From DATJGR01 sp963735085 (lineage in GTDB: Bacteria > Pseudomonadota > Gammaproteobacteria > Pseudomonadales > Azotimanducaceae), in NCBI GenBank assembly GCA_963735085.1, contig CAVTJP010000013.1, forward strand, positions 44,133-108,132: a DNA stretch of 64,000 bases, read 5' to 3'. Numbering within the stretch: position 1 is the stretch's first letter; each line of letters begins with the position of its first letter. Shown piece by piece: positions 17,208-26,061 of the stretch. Made by a program: the position numbers and the translations under genes. The notes under the pieces are model-generated. The model was not told the origin of the DNA and searched no databases. It worked only from the letters and a program-made list of their open reading frames with translations.

Positions 17208-18071
17208 CTAGGACCACACGGACCGAATCCGCACGGCCTCGGCGCGGCCCTGTTTGACGCCGGCATCCAGCGTTGCCGCCTGTCGCGACGCGTCCATCAA
17301 GTTCGGCCCGAACGCTTCGAGCGACGCGGCGTCCGGCGTGATCAGCTCGACGTGCGAACCGCCGCGGCGCAGTTGCGCAAGCTCCGGATCGATGCGCGCC
17401 GCCATGAACGCGGCCGCGCCCGCCGGAATCACCGCCACCGCGATCACCCGCTCGAAGCCTTCGGCGAGATCGAAGTTCGTCGCCGAACGCATGCCGCCGT
17501 CGATACAGCGGCGGCCGTTGATCGTGATCGGTGGAAACAGGCCCGGTACCGAGCAGCTCGACGCGACGCCGCGTGCGAGCGACGTGCCGGTCGACTGATC
17601 GAGCACCATGAAGCGGCCATCGAGCGCGTCGACGGCGGTACACGAATACTGTGCCGGCCACGGCGTGTCGGCGACCGAAGCAAAGAATCCGATGCAGGCC
17701 TCCTCCGGGATCGTCGTCGCGTTCAGCGCGTAGGCGCCGATCTCTGCGCGCAACTCCAGCGCCTCGCCTTCGGTCTTCGGCATGCGCATCATGAATTCCA
17801 TCAGCTTGGTCAGGTCGGGTGTCGGCATCGCGGTCGGCGTCGATCCCGGCTCGCTGCGCGCGCGCACCGATTCGGTCAGCCGCGTGCGCAGCTCGTCGGG
17901 CGCGCGGCCAGCCGCCAGCTCCGCGCCAACGAACGAACCGGCCGACGTGCCGACGATCTTGTCGGCGAGCCGGAGATCGATGCCCTCGTCAGCCAAGCCG
18001 GCCGCCAGACCGGTTTCCCACGCAATGCCGACTGCACCGCCGCCACCCAATACCAACGCTCGCTGTGCCAT
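17208..18071 (-). CDS. Patatin-like phospholipase
   Basis: A 287-residue protein with all patatin landmarks. The oxyanion-hole loop GGGGAVG is at 9-15, the nucleophile elbow GTSAG at 41-45 (Ser43), and the catalytic Asp in IDGGMRSATN (Asp191). The fold is a Ser-Asp dyad acyl hydrolase acting on phospholipids or other acyl esters. No signal peptide or membrane helix is visible, so it is likely cytoplasmic. The start at 18071 (MAQRALVLGGGG) is preferred over a TTG six codons earlier. It heads the minus-strand run leading to the Baeyer-Villiger monooxygenase and diverges from the HsaA-like monooxygenase across a 253-base gap. Confidence 0.93.
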   Translation of the reverse strand: MAQRALVLGGGGAVGIAWETGLAAGLADEGIDLRLADKIVGTSAGSFVGAELAAGRAPDELRTRLTESVRARSEPGSTPTAMPTPDLTKLMEFMMRMPKTEGEALELRAEIGAYALNATTIPEEACIGFFASVADTPWPAQYSCTAVDALDGRFMVLDQSTGTSLARGVASSCSVPGLFPPITINGRRCIDGGMRSATNFDLAEGFERVIAVAVIPAGAAAFMAARIDPELAQLRRGGSHVELITPDAASLEAFGPNLMDASRQAATLDAGVKQGRAEAVRIRSVWS

Positions 18072-18324
18072 GTGCTCGTCTCGCTGCAAATGGATGAGTC
18101 GAATGTTACCCCGCTTTTCGAAACGTAGGGCGCGCGGCTCGGCGCCGGACCCACCGCGGATCCTCTATCGTAAAAATCGATTTGAAGGATATCGAAATCC
18201 GACTTTGCCGAATGGACAACCGACCGTAGCATGCTCGACAGGTGAATCCGATCGACGCAGCGCGACGGCGGTATGCCAGCAGCAATCTCGCGGTTTCCGT
18301 CTCGCACTGATACTTGGAGGGACC

Positions 18325-19500
18325 ATGCATACATCGATTCGCCACATTCACGCGTCCGTACAGACGCTGCGCGAGGACGCACTCGCCAGTGATCAAGGGG
18401 CGAACCTCACGCAGCGCACGGTCAAGGTGCTGAAGGACTCGGGCGGCACTCGGCTGCTGCAGGCGAAGGACCTCGGCGGCTACGAGGCACACCCCAACGA
18501 GTTCTTCGACTGGGTGATGGCGATCGGTGCGGAGCACGCGTCGGCGGGCTGGATCGCGGGCGTCGTCGGGGTTCATCCCTGGGAGATCTCGTTCATGGAC
18601 CCAAAGCTCCAGCAGGAAATCTTCAGCGCGGATCCCGACACCTGGACCGCCTCGCCATACGCACCGTTCGGCCGCGCGAAACCGGCTGACGGCGGTTTTC
18701 TGCTGTCGGGTGAATGGCCCTATTCGACCGGCACCGACTTTTGCCGCTGGGTGATCCTCGGCGGCATCGTCACGGACACCGACGGACAGCGGCCACCCGG
18801 ACCGCCGGACGTACGTCACTTCGTGTTGCCGAGGGGCGACTATGAGATTGTCGACGACAGCTGGAACGTGATGGGCCTGAAGGGCACCGGCAGCAAGAAC
18901 GTGCGCATGCAGGAGGTGTTCGTTCCCGGCTACCGGGTGAGCGAATCGAAGAAGGTCGTCGACGGCGTGTACGCCGAAGAACGGCGGCCCGGCAATCCCC
19001 TTTACGCCATGCGTTTCGGCATCGTGTTCTCGGCGGCGATCGCAGCCGGCACACTCGGCATCGCCGACGGGACCCTTCGCAGGCAGCGCGAGTACATGAC
19101 CGGTCGCATATCGGTGTCCGGCAGTGTCGCAAAGACGGATCCGGTATACCTCAATGCCCTCGCGGTGGCGGAAGCCGACCTCGCCGCGAGCAAGTGTCAC
19201 CTCCGGTGCATGGTGTCCGAGCTGTACGACTACGTCTCGGCCGGCAATCGGATCACGCACGAACAGGCGCTGGCCTTCCGCCGCGATCAGGTACGCGCCA
19301 CCGATCGTGTCTTCGAGTCGATTGCCCCGCTCGCGCGGCTGGCGGGATCGGCGGGCGTTCAGGAATCGAACGACCTCGAGCGGTGGTGGCGCGACCTGCA
19401 GACCGGGATCACCCACATCTGCAACGTGCGCGAGCCCGCGTATCTCGCGTGGGGCCTGCACAGCTTCGGCGGCGCGATTCCGCCGGGTGCGATGTACTGA
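18325..19500 (+). CDS. HsaA-like flavin-dependent monooxygenase (acyl-CoA dehydrogenase fold)
   Basis: A 391-residue protein of the acyl-CoA dehydrogenase superfamily, in the monooxygenase branch that includes HsaA and the oxygenase component of 4-hydroxyphenylacetate hydroxylase. Key segments are FLLSGEWPYSTGTDFCRWVI in the middle domain, WNVMGLKGTGSKNV, VFVPGYRVSE, and a helical C-terminal domain with RDLQTGITHICN. These enzymes hydroxylate phenolic rings using reduced FMN from a partner reductase; no reductase gene is adjacent here. GGAGGGACC directly precedes the ATG at 18325, so the longer frame beginning at 17782 is not used. The family placement supports aromatic or steroid catabolism; the exact substrate is unknown. 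Confidence 0.85.
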   Translation: MHTSIRHIHASVQTLREDALASDQGANLTQRTVKVLKDSGGTRLLQAKDLGGYEAHPNEFFDWVMAIGAEHASAGWIAGVVGVHPWEISFMDPKLQQEIFSADPDTWTASPYAPFGRAKPADGGFLLSGEWPYSTGTDFCRWVILGGIVTDTDGQRPPGPPDVRHFVLPRGDYEIVDDSWNVMGLKGTGSKNVRMQEVFVPGYRVSESKKVVDGVYAEERRPGNPLYAMRFGIVFSAAIAAGTLGIADGTLRRQREYMTGRISVSGSVAKTDPVYLNALAVAEADLAASKCHLRCMVSELYDYVSAGNRITHEQALAFRRDQVRATDRVFESIAPLARLAGSAGVQESNDLERWWRDLQTGITHICNVREPAYLAWGLHSFGGAIPPGAMY

Positions 19501-19635
19501 TCGATTCGAGCCCGGGGTGATCGACGAGGGCTAACGAATTCGTAAAGGCGCCGGGATACCTCGAGCTGGAATACATCGATCTGGGCCGCACGAAAAGGCC
19601 GTCAATCAACAATCATATGCAAATGTGAGCACCAG

Positions 19636-20055
19636 ATGTCGGAACGCGCGATCAGTCCGGAAGTGCGCAGCTTCCTCGAAAACATGCGCGTGCCCTGCGT
19701 GATCTCTACCTTGCGGCCCGACGGACATCCAATCACGTCCGCAACCTGGTTCGGAGTCATCAACGATGAAATCGTCGTGTCCACGCCGGCAGCACGTAAC
19801 AAGGCGCGCAATGTACGCCAGGACTCGCGCATTTCGTTCATCGTCGATACCAAGGACATGCCGTATCGAGGCGTCGCAATCGATGGCCTCGCCGAGATCG
19901 TCGAGGACACGGATGGCGCAATCATCGGTTCGATCATTCACCGCTACCTCGGGCCTGACGCCGCAGAGCAGATGCGCGCGCGCCTCGACGGTGTAGGTGA
20001 GCGCGTGATCCTGCGCATCCGTCCGCAGCGGGTCCGCTCGTGGGCGACCGAATAG
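19636..20055 (+). CDS. Pyridoxamine 5'-phosphate oxidase-like FMN/F420-binding protein
   Basis: A 139-residue split-barrel protein of the PPOX family. Seen elements are VRSFLENMRVPCVISTLRPD, HPITSATWFGVINDEIVVST, KARNVRQDSRISFIVDT, and GVAIDGLAEIVEDTDGA, which match F420- or FMN-binding PPOX proteins acting on small substrates. There is no strong ribosome site before the ATG. It follows the HsaA-like monooxygenase by 135 bases on the same strand; a flavin-related role beside that enzyme is possible but not shown. It is unlikely to be the true pyridoxine oxidase, being much shorter. Confidence 0.82.
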   Translation: MSERAISPEVRSFLENMRVPCVISTLRPDGHPITSATWFGVINDEIVVSTPAARNKARNVRQDSRISFIVDTKDMPYRGVAIDGLAEIVEDTDGAIIGSIIHRYLGPDAAEQMRARLDGVGERVILRIRPQRVRSWATE

Positions 20056-20232
20056 CGATGGCGAAGTCCATTTGAACGACGAGCGTCCAACTTTCGGCGC
20101 CAGAGTTGCGGACCCCGCGGGCATTCGCTTACAAGATCTAGTGTGTCCTTACGACATCGAACGTGAAATCCAACCCGAGGGGTTGATACTTCTTGACTAC
20201 TATCTTGAATCAAGCACCACAGGCAGTGACTC

Positions 20233-21573
20233 ATGAACCAGAGTGCGCAAGCAGACGTGGTTGACCAGGCGGAACGTTGCACAACCGTGTTGCACACAAA
20301 GGAATGGCTCAAACGATATCGCGCGGCGCTGACGTTCGAGGAATCAACCATCGACTTCGCCGATTCGGACCAATGGCAGTGGGAGGAACGCAAAGCTGTC
20401 CTCTCACACCACAAAGGAAAGTTCTATTCCATCGTGGGCTTCAGCAAGGATTGCCAGAGTCGACCGATGATCGATCAACCCGAAGTGGGTACGCAGGGAT
20501 TTGTCGTTTGTGAATTCGACGGAGAGTTGCAGATTCTGGCTCAGGCTCGAACCGAACCAGGAAATCTCCATGTCGTCGAACTTGGACCAACTATTCAGGC
20601 GACCTGGAGCAACTACTCACGCGCGCACGCGGGTAGAAAGACCCTTCTTCTGGATCTGTTTCACGAGCACGACAGAGAAGACGTGACGGTGCTTGCCGAC
20701 GTCGTATTGCCCGAACTCGGGTCGTTCTTCTTCAGAAAATACAACCGCAACATCATCATCAGCGTAGCGTCTCCCGAAGGCTTTGCTTCCGAGCGCTTTC
20801 GATGGATCCCTCTGTCAACGATGATCGAACTCTTCCAGCATGATCACGTCATCAACAATGACGCTCGCCTGGTCTTCGGCTTGCTCATCAAAACGATGGT
20901 CCAATCCCAGCTCACAGTTCACTTGAATCAACGCGATGAGTTGCTGAGTGCGCTAAAACAGAAGCAAGACCACTGGAAGGATGACGTAGAAAGAATCCCG
21001 CTCAATCAGCTCACGCAATGGACTATTGGCGGTGGTGAGATCACCCCATGCAACGACGCAGGCTACAAGGTGATTCAACTGCGCGTTCGCGCTTCGGATC
21101 GAGAAGTGCTGCTGTGGGATCAGCCCATGATCCAGACGTTGGACACCGGCTTGGTCCTGTTGTTGATCAGACGAGCCAACAATGCTTATGAAATTTGCCT
21201 GGAATTCAAATCCGAATTGGGCAATGAAAAAGGTGTGCTACTCGGACCAAGTCTCTCCCTGACGACGGTCGCACACCTCGACCGGTATCCTGAGATACGC
21301 GCAGCATGCGCCGATCCGTCAGCGAGTTGTTTGGCGGCGCACCGCTGTTCCGAGGAGGGCGGACGATTCTATCGTTCGATCAACGAATATCGAATCGTGG
21401 ATGTATCGAACGTCGATGTCGCTGCAATGAACAAGTCTCTCGGCGACTCGCATACCTGGGTCGATCTCGACGTCGCAATCGACCTCTTCGACGCAGTCCA
21501 CGTGCTATCCGACGATTGTCGCGGTGTGCTGTCGGTGCTGTTCGCCAACATCGATGTCATGGGCGAACGTTGA
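20233..21573 (+). CDS. NDP-hexose 2,3-dehydratase family protein
   Basis: A 446-residue protein with the duplicated structure of NDP-hexose 2,3-dehydratases (EvaA/TylX3/SpnO type). The first repeat shows FYSIVGFSKDC, GFVVCEFDGELQILAQARTE, then PGNLHVVELGPTIQATWSNY and FRWIPLSTMIELFQ. The second repeat carries the parallel pieces, from ITPCNDAGYKVIQLRVRASD to LLGPSLSLTTV and HTWVDLDVAIDLF. These enzymes remove water from a 4-keto-6-deoxy NDP-sugar, the committed step to 2,6-dideoxysugars in antibiotic and glycan pathways. The next gene, nine bases downstream, is a glycosyltransferase. No other deoxysugar gene lies within 15 kb, so the sugar precursor must come from elsewhere. Base composition is lower in GC than the flanks, which suggests acquisition by transfer. 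Confidence 0.85.
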   Translation: MNQSAQADVVDQAERCTTVLHTKEWLKRYRAALTFEESTIDFADSDQWQWEERKAVLSHHKGKFYSIVGFSKDCQSRPMIDQPEVGTQGFVVCEFDGELQILAQARTEPGNLHVVELGPTIQATWSNYSRAHAGRKTLLLDLFHEHDREDVTVLADVVLPELGSFFFRKYNRNIIISVASPEGFASERFRWIPLSTMIELFQHDHVINNDARLVFGLLIKTMVQSQLTVHLNQRDELLSALKQKQDHWKDDVERIPLNQLTQWTIGGGEITPCNDAGYKVIQLRVRASDREVLLWDQPMIQTLDTGLVLLLIRRANNAYEICLEFKSELGNEKGVLLGPSLSLTTVAHLDRYPEIRAACADPSASCLAAHRCSEEGGRFYRSINEYRIVDVSNVDVAAMNKSLGDSHTWVDLDVAIDLFDAVHVLSDDCRGVLSVLFANIDVMGER

Positions 21574-21582
21574 AGCGTCGAG

Positions 21583-22680
21583 ATGGCGAGGCCCGGCGAT
21601 AGACCACAGATTACCTTTTACGATACCCGCCCCGACGCCGCTAATCTAAAGTCGTTGAGTTTCTACCTCAACGGCTTCGCGGAGAATCAAAATCGACTCG
21701 GGTACACATTCGAGATCGAGCACGCAATACCCAACACACTTGGTCTGACAAAGGCGCAAAGCGAATCTTTGGCGATCGGATTTTTCCGGTACGCCTCGAA
21801 TGCCAAACAGCTGTTCTTCTGTATCGACCGAGCGGATTCCAACTATTCGATTATTGAACCCGATCTGGCAATGCTTGCGGCGGTCGACATCGTGTTCAAA
21901 GCGAACTATCACCCGGAAAACATTCGCTCCAAGATCTCCGACGATTCGATTCGCGAAAGACTGGTGCCCATCTCACACAGCTTCCCGATTGCCCTAACAC
22001 ATACAAATCGCTTTGCGTTCAAAATCTCACCTACGCGGCCGGATTGGTCGATAAAGAATGCTCGCAATCGCCTCAGATATTTGATTCGACCAACGGAACC
22101 CAACTTGGACGTGTTCTGTGGACAACGTGATCTGCCAGATGAATTGGACGTGTTTTTCATTTCGGCCTACTACCATCAGGCCCACCACGCGGAAACTTCC
22201 AGGTTTCGCGCCGAAGTCGTTCGGGGTCTGAGAGCCCTGCGAGGCAGAAAGATCGAAGCAGGGCTCGTGAGCGACTCTGCACTGCCGTCGGAGTGGTCGG
22301 ACCTTCGTGCTCCCAGACTCGATATCTCGGACTACTTCTCGAAACTGCAACGATCGAAAGTTGCGATCTATGTCAGAGGTCCGCATGACGGCATTTCCTC
22401 CAAATTCGGACAGCTCCTGGCGCTTGGAAAGCCCATCGTCGGGCAAACTCTGGAGAATTGCCGTCGAGAGCTCATGTCCAATCCGTATTTTGACCAACAG
22501 TTTATCCACCGTACCCCCGAGAGTATCGTCGCGGCCACTGATGCCTTACTGAATGATGCAGAGACGATGGAAGCATGGGGCAAGAGCAACGCAATGGTAT
22601 TCGACCGTACACTGAAGCCGCGTGCCGCGGTCGATCAGATGCTCAGCGAAATCACCAAGCGACTGAGCCTCCAAACCTAA
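21583..22680 (+). CDS. Glycosyltransferase-like protein (GT-B fold), divergent
   Basis: A 365-residue protein. The N-terminal half has no motif I recognise. The C-terminal half looks like the nucleotide-sugar-binding domain of GT-B enzymes: YVRGPHDGISSKFGQLLALG, then KPIVGQTLENCRRELM, then a helix ending in DQMLSEITKRL. It starts nine bases after the NDP-hexose 2,3-dehydratase stop, so it is the natural candidate to transfer the dideoxysugar that enzyme helps make. Its stop overlaps the convergent hipA stop by four bases. No signal peptide or membrane segment is seen. The function is inferred from the C-terminal pattern and the neighbour. Confidence 0.65.
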   Translation: MARPGDRPQITFYDTRPDAANLKSLSFYLNGFAENQNRLGYTFEIEHAIPNTLGLTKAQSESLAIGFFRYASNAKQLFFCIDRADSNYSIIEPDLAMLAAVDIVFKANYHPENIRSKISDDSIRERLVPISHSFPIALTHTNRFAFKISPTRPDWSIKNARNRLRYLIRPTEPNLDVFCGQRDLPDELDVFFISAYYHQAHHAETSRFRAEVVRGLRALRGRKIEAGLVSDSALPSEWSDLRAPRLDISDYFSKLQRSKVAIYVRGPHDGISSKFGQLLALGKPIVGQTLENCRRELMSNPYFDQQFIHRTPESIVAATDALLNDAETMEAWGKSNAMVFDRTLKPRAAVDQMLSEITKRLSLQT

Positions 22681-23921
22681 CGACGACCAGGAGCCGCACT
22701 TCCCGCAAATCGCTCGACGCGGTCCTGAAAAGCCATGCAGCGTTCGAGAATCCCGAGATCGGCGTGCGTCACGCCCGCTGCCTGCATGAACTCGGACCAA
22801 CGACTAGCAACCCCCAATACCTCGCGCGCAATACCCTTCGCGCGAGTTGATTCGAGCCCCATGCGCTGCGCCGCGGCATTGAAGTTATCAACGCTCGGCG
22901 TGGTGCCGAAGGCGCCAAGCGCGATGGCGTGCGAACCCTGCAATCCCGTGTGCGGCACGACATCGTAAGCCGGCGTGAGCTCGTACTGTGCCTCGCCGCT
23001 TCTTTTGTAAAACGCATGGTTGCGCAGGTGATCATCAGTATTGCCAATCGCCACGTTGAACAACAGGCGCCGGAAGACGCGTTCGGCCAGGTCGCGTGTA
23101 TCGCTGCCGATCCGATTCCCCAGTTGAAAGATGCCGGGATACGACATCGCGGATTCGTCGTACTGGGTGATGTCGAATTTGTTGATGAGACTCGCCACCG
23201 AAACTAGATGGTGCTGGCGCGCGCCGTCTCGATCGAAACGCTCGACCAGCAGCACGTCGCCCCTGTTTGTTTCCGTTAGCTGCACGTCAGGCACGTCGAT
23301 GCCGGCTTCGCGGGCCATCCGCATCGTCGCGCATTCGACACGACACATGTCGACGAGATCCGAATCGCGACCGAATTTGGCGATCCAATAGCGGCCTTCG
23401 TGTTCGATCAGCGTTTTAGGCCGCGCGCCGCCGAGACCGCTACCCTGCAGGAAGAACGGTTCGAGGCTTCGGTCCACCTCGCGTCCCGCTTCGATGTCAT
23501 CGGCAATATGTTGCAAGTGAACCAGATTCTCGAAGGGGCGCTTCGGCGGAGGGGGCGGTTTGTCCTTGACCTCGGCGGTGAAGTGCAACGCACCGACCCC
23601 TTCACCCGACGCCGCAAGCAGGAACTCTACGTGCGTAACCGGCGGGGGTTGCCGTGTCTTGGAGAGTTGTCGCCGTCCCCACTCGTCGGGTCCGCCGTCG
23701 AGCAATACGCCGAAGATGCCCGGCGCCTCACGCGTGCGAACGTTCTCGTGCACGTCGGGTGTCAGCGGCAGATTGATGGGATCGAGTGCGAATGCCCTGG
23801 GATGTTCGAGGTAAGCCTTGGCGTATTTGAAACGGCCTCGCATCGTATCGAGCAGCAATTGTCCCGCGAGGATGACGCGGCCCTCGCCAACGTCGACGTG
23901 TACGAACAGCTTTTCGGCCAT
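22677..23921 (-). CDS. hipA: HipA-family serine/threonine kinase toxin
   Basis: A 414-residue protein with an N-terminal HipA domain (GIFGVLLDGGPDEWGRRQL near 68), the P-loop-like GSGLGGARPKTLI (160-172), hinge segment VLLVERFDRD (223-232), catalytic loop GNTDDHLRNH (293-302) and the DVVP metal-binding motif (320-323). HipA kinases phosphorylate tRNA synthetases or other targets and cause dormancy; catalytic residues here look intact. The ATG at 23921 shares one base with the hipB stop (TGATG). It is convergent with, and overlaps by four bases, the glycosyltransferase gene. The gene is AT-richer at its promoter than inside. Confidence 0.93.
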   Translation of the reverse strand: MAEKLFVHVDVGEGRVILAGQLLLDTMRGRFKYAKAYLEHPRAFALDPINLPLTPDVHENVRTREAPGIFGVLLDGGPDEWGRRQLSKTRQPPPVTHVEFLLAASGEGVGALHFTAEVKDKPPPPPKRPFENLVHLQHIADDIEAGREVDRSLEPFFLQGSGLGGARPKTLIEHEGRYWIAKFGRDSDLVDMCRVECATMRMAREAGIDVPDVQLTETNRGDVLLVERFDRDGARQHHLVSVASLINKFDITQYDESAMSYPGIFQLGNRIGSDTRDLAERVFRRLLFNVAIGNTDDHLRNHAFYKRSGEAQYELTPAYDVVPHTGLQGSHAIALGAFGTTPSVDNFNAAAQRMGLESTRAKGIAREVLGVASRWSEFMQAAGVTHADLGILERCMAFQDRVERFAGSAAPGRR

Positions 23922-24265
23922 CACAACTCCCAATCTGTCGCGGCATTTGGCGCGCGCGCGCGTTGACGCTCGTCGCGTCGGCTCAATGCCTCGCCCAACG
24001 TGTCGTCGCCGGGGGCGAGCACACTATCGAGCGCCGCCGGCAAACCGAATACGTCGAGCAGCGCAAGGTACGCGGCGACGGTCACGTGCGCCGAACCGGA
24101 TTCCACCTTCTTGATCGAACCGGGCGACAGGCCGGTCTTGTGGGCCGTTTCCAGCTGGGTCCAGTTACGCAGCAGGCGTGCTCGCTGTAAGCGCGCGCCG
24201 AGCGCGGCGAGCGAACGCGTTGCAGCATCGCTCAATTGGGCGTGCGCTTTGGACGGCCTGGACAT
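23921..24265 (-). CDS. hipB: HipB-type Xre-family antitoxin
   Basis: A 114-residue protein with a central helix-turn-helix of the Cro/C1 type: LRNWTQLETAHKTGLSPGSI followed by KKVESGSAHVTVAAYLALLD. The C-terminal tail is charged. It precedes hipA with a one-base stop/start overlap, so antitoxin is made first, as in classical hipBA. The start at 24265 lies directly beside a palindromic AT-rich site that is the obvious binding site for self-repression. The N-terminal 25 residues before the HTH are a small extension relative to E. coli HipB. Confidence 0.92.
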   Translation of the reverse strand: MSRPSKAHAQLSDAATRSLAALGARLQRARLLRNWTQLETAHKTGLSPGSIKKVESGSAHVTVAAYLALLDVFGLPAALDSVLAPGDDTLGEALSRRDERQRARAPNAATDWEL

Positions 24266-24322
24266 TTATAACCCCGCTAAATGAATTAGAGGGTTTATAT
24301 AGATACAGACGGGGACAATCAA
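24266..24322 (-). promoter_or_regulatory. hipBA promoter and operator
   Basis: Left arm TTATAACCCCGCTAA (24266-24280) and right arm ATTAGAGGGTTTATA (24285-24299) form an imperfect palindrome around ATGA; 12 of 14 bases pair when TATAACCCCGCTAA is compared with TATAAACCCTCTAA. On the minus strand, TTGATT (24317-24322) and TATAAA (24294-24299), 17 bases apart, read as a sigma70 promoter. Its -10 box lies inside the right arm, and its transcript would run straight into hipB. Binding of HipB here would block the promoter. Confidence 0.6.
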
Positions 24323-24477
24323 GAGGGATCAGTATAAATCTATTAATTACTATAATGGACTTATATAAGTACACAGAGTACCCAGATGGAACAACCCGCA
24401 CCGAGCACCGCATCGCAGGCAAGCGATCCTCCCGCCGACGACACGCGCGGCGCGTTGCTGCCAGCGTCGCGCCGCGT

Positions 24478-25422
24478 TCAGCGATAGCCTCGCAGGCGCA
24501 GCGGAATCAGCATCGTTTTCCAGAATTCGTGCGATTTTGGATAGTCATCGGGGCGCGCGACGCCGAGACGGGCCGGTACTTCACCGGGCCGATACACGAA
24601 TGTGCCGAACAGAACATCGAGCAGCGACACCGCGACGGCGAAGTTTTTCGCCTCGCCCGGGTCGCCACTGTGGTGATACCGATGCAGCTCGGTTCCCGTC
24701 AACAGGTAGTTCGCCCATCCGGCGCGCAGGTCGACATTGCAATGCGACACGAGACCCTGCAGCCCAATCATCGCCGACGCGGCAAAGATGGCTTCGGGGC
24801 TCGCGCCGAGGACGTAGAACAGCGGTATTCGCAGCAGTCCCTGGATCAGGAAAAAATTGAACGGATGTCCAGCCGGGTGCATCAGCACATAAACCTGTTC
24901 CGGCAGGTGGTGCGTTGCGTGTGTGCGCCACAGATAGTGTTTGAACGCGGTGTCGGCTTCGTGACTCCAGCGGTGTTGCCAATACTGAAGGAAATCGAAC
25001 ATCACGATCAGAAGCGGTGTGGCGGCCCAGACGGGCCAATGTGTGATCGGGCCCATGTGCCCGATACTCAAGCTGATGCCCATGAACGCCAGGGCAAAGT
25101 TGGTGGCAGCGCCGGTCACTCCGCCGGCGAGAAAGTATTTGATGTCGCGGCCGAAGAAGGTCCGCAGCGTCATGCGCCAGCGCACGCTCAACGGATAGGC
25201 ATATTCCAGCGCAACCAGCACGGCGATGAACGTACCGGTCGTCGCCGCCATCGTGACGATCAGGTTCCAATGTTCGACGAGTGCGAGGCCGACGATCGTG
25301 ATGTTCGCGATAAACATCGTCGGCCACGTGAGGTAGCGCACCGCCCATGGGGCACGACCGATGTCCGCGCTAGCCTCAGCGACGACGTTCGCCGAAGCCT
25401 CTGCGACAAAAGCACGATTCAT
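24478..25422 (-). CDS. Sterol desaturase / fatty acid hydroxylase family enzyme
   Basis: A 314-residue polytopic membrane protein with the three histidine clusters of the di-iron hydroxylase family: HRWSH at 150-154, HATHH at 168-172 and HRYHH at 247-251. Hydrophobic stretches at about 32-50, 54-75, 95-120 and 130-147 supply the membrane anchor. Family members hydroxylate or desaturate lipids, sterols, hopanoids or carotenoids. The ATG at 25422 has GAGGAA just upstream, and forms an ATGA overlap with the stop of the TetR gene, so the regulator and enzyme are one transcription unit and are probably induced together by a lipid-like ligand. Confidence 0.9.
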   Translation of the reverse strand: MNRAFVAEASANVVAEASADIGRAPWAVRYLTWPTMFIANITIVGLALVEHWNLIVTMAATTGTFIAVLVALEYAYPLSVRWRMTLRTFFGRDIKYFLAGGVTGAATNFALAFMGISLSIGHMGPITHWPVWAATPLLIVMFDFLQYWQHRWSHEADTAFKHYLWRTHATHHLPEQVYVLMHPAGHPFNFFLIQGLLRIPLFYVLGASPEAIFAASAMIGLQGLVSHCNVDLRAGWANYLLTGTELHRYHHSGDPGEAKNFAVAVSLLDVLFGTFVYRPGEVPARLGVARPDDYPKSHEFWKTMLIPLRLRGYR

Positions 25423-26042
25423 GATCGTTTCCTCTTCGCCTGTGTCTTTTGTTTGGCGGGGTTCGGCGCGATGCCTCGCCACAACGTGTCGAGCATTGCG
25501 CGTACCGCGATGTGGGGAATCTCGCCTTCGTGTAAACCCATCAGCTCGAACAACACGACGCTGTGCATCGTCGCGACGATCAGCCCCGACACCGCCATCG
25601 CCTTCGGCGCGTGGAGAGTGCCTTTGTCGTGCTGTTCGGCGATGTATTGCGCGATCGCGTTGTTGAGCGCGCTGGCGGGCGATTCGCCGAAGCGTTGCAG
25701 AAATTCGTCAATGCCAATTGCGGGATGCGTGATCAACGGCAACATGCGCGGGATCGCGGCGCGAAAGTATTCGAGCGTCAGTTCGCCGATGATCTGCAGG
25801 GCCTTGCGAACGTCCTTTTGCGCGCGCGCCCTGGTCAGCAGGTTCGTCGTATCTGCCGGCGGCGGCGCCATCGCTGCGAGGAACAACGCGGTTTTGGTCG
25901 GAAAACGTTTGAACAACGTCGCTTCCGATATGCCGATACGTCTGGCGATTTCGCGCGTCGATCCCAATGCGCCGCCTTCGATGAAAACCTCCCGCGCCGC
26001 CCGCAGGATGTCCGCGTCTTCGATTGTTTTGGGTCTGGCCAA
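25419..26042 (-). CDS. TetR-family transcriptional regulator
   Basis: A 207-residue protein. The N-terminal HTH is clear: ILRAAREVFIEGGALGSTRE followed by IARRIGISEATLFKRFPTK. The C-terminal ligand domain is helical and variable. The start codon appears to be TTG at 26042; no in-frame ATG lies between it and the upstream stop. It overlaps the sterol-desaturase-type gene by ATGA. A palindromic site about 20 bases upstream is a good candidate for its own operator, giving autoregulation of the two-gene unit. Confidence 0.9.
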   Translation of the reverse strand: MARPKTIEDADILRAAREVFIEGGALGSTREIARRIGISEATLFKRFPTKTALFLAAMAPPPADTTNLLTRARAQKDVRKALQIIGELTLEYFRAAIPRMLPLITHPAIGIDEFLQRFGESPASALNNAIAQYIAEQHDKGTLHAPKAMAVSGLIVATMHSVVLFELMGLHEGEIPHIAVRAMLDTLWRGIAPNPAKQKTQAKRKRS

Positions 26043-26061
26043 AGCGCATCCCGACTATTTT

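Noticed and set aside
18106..19461. A 451-codon minus-strand frame opposite the HsaA-like gene
   Set aside because: Antisense shadow; the plus-strand product has clear flavin-monooxygenase motifs and a GGAGGG start signal.
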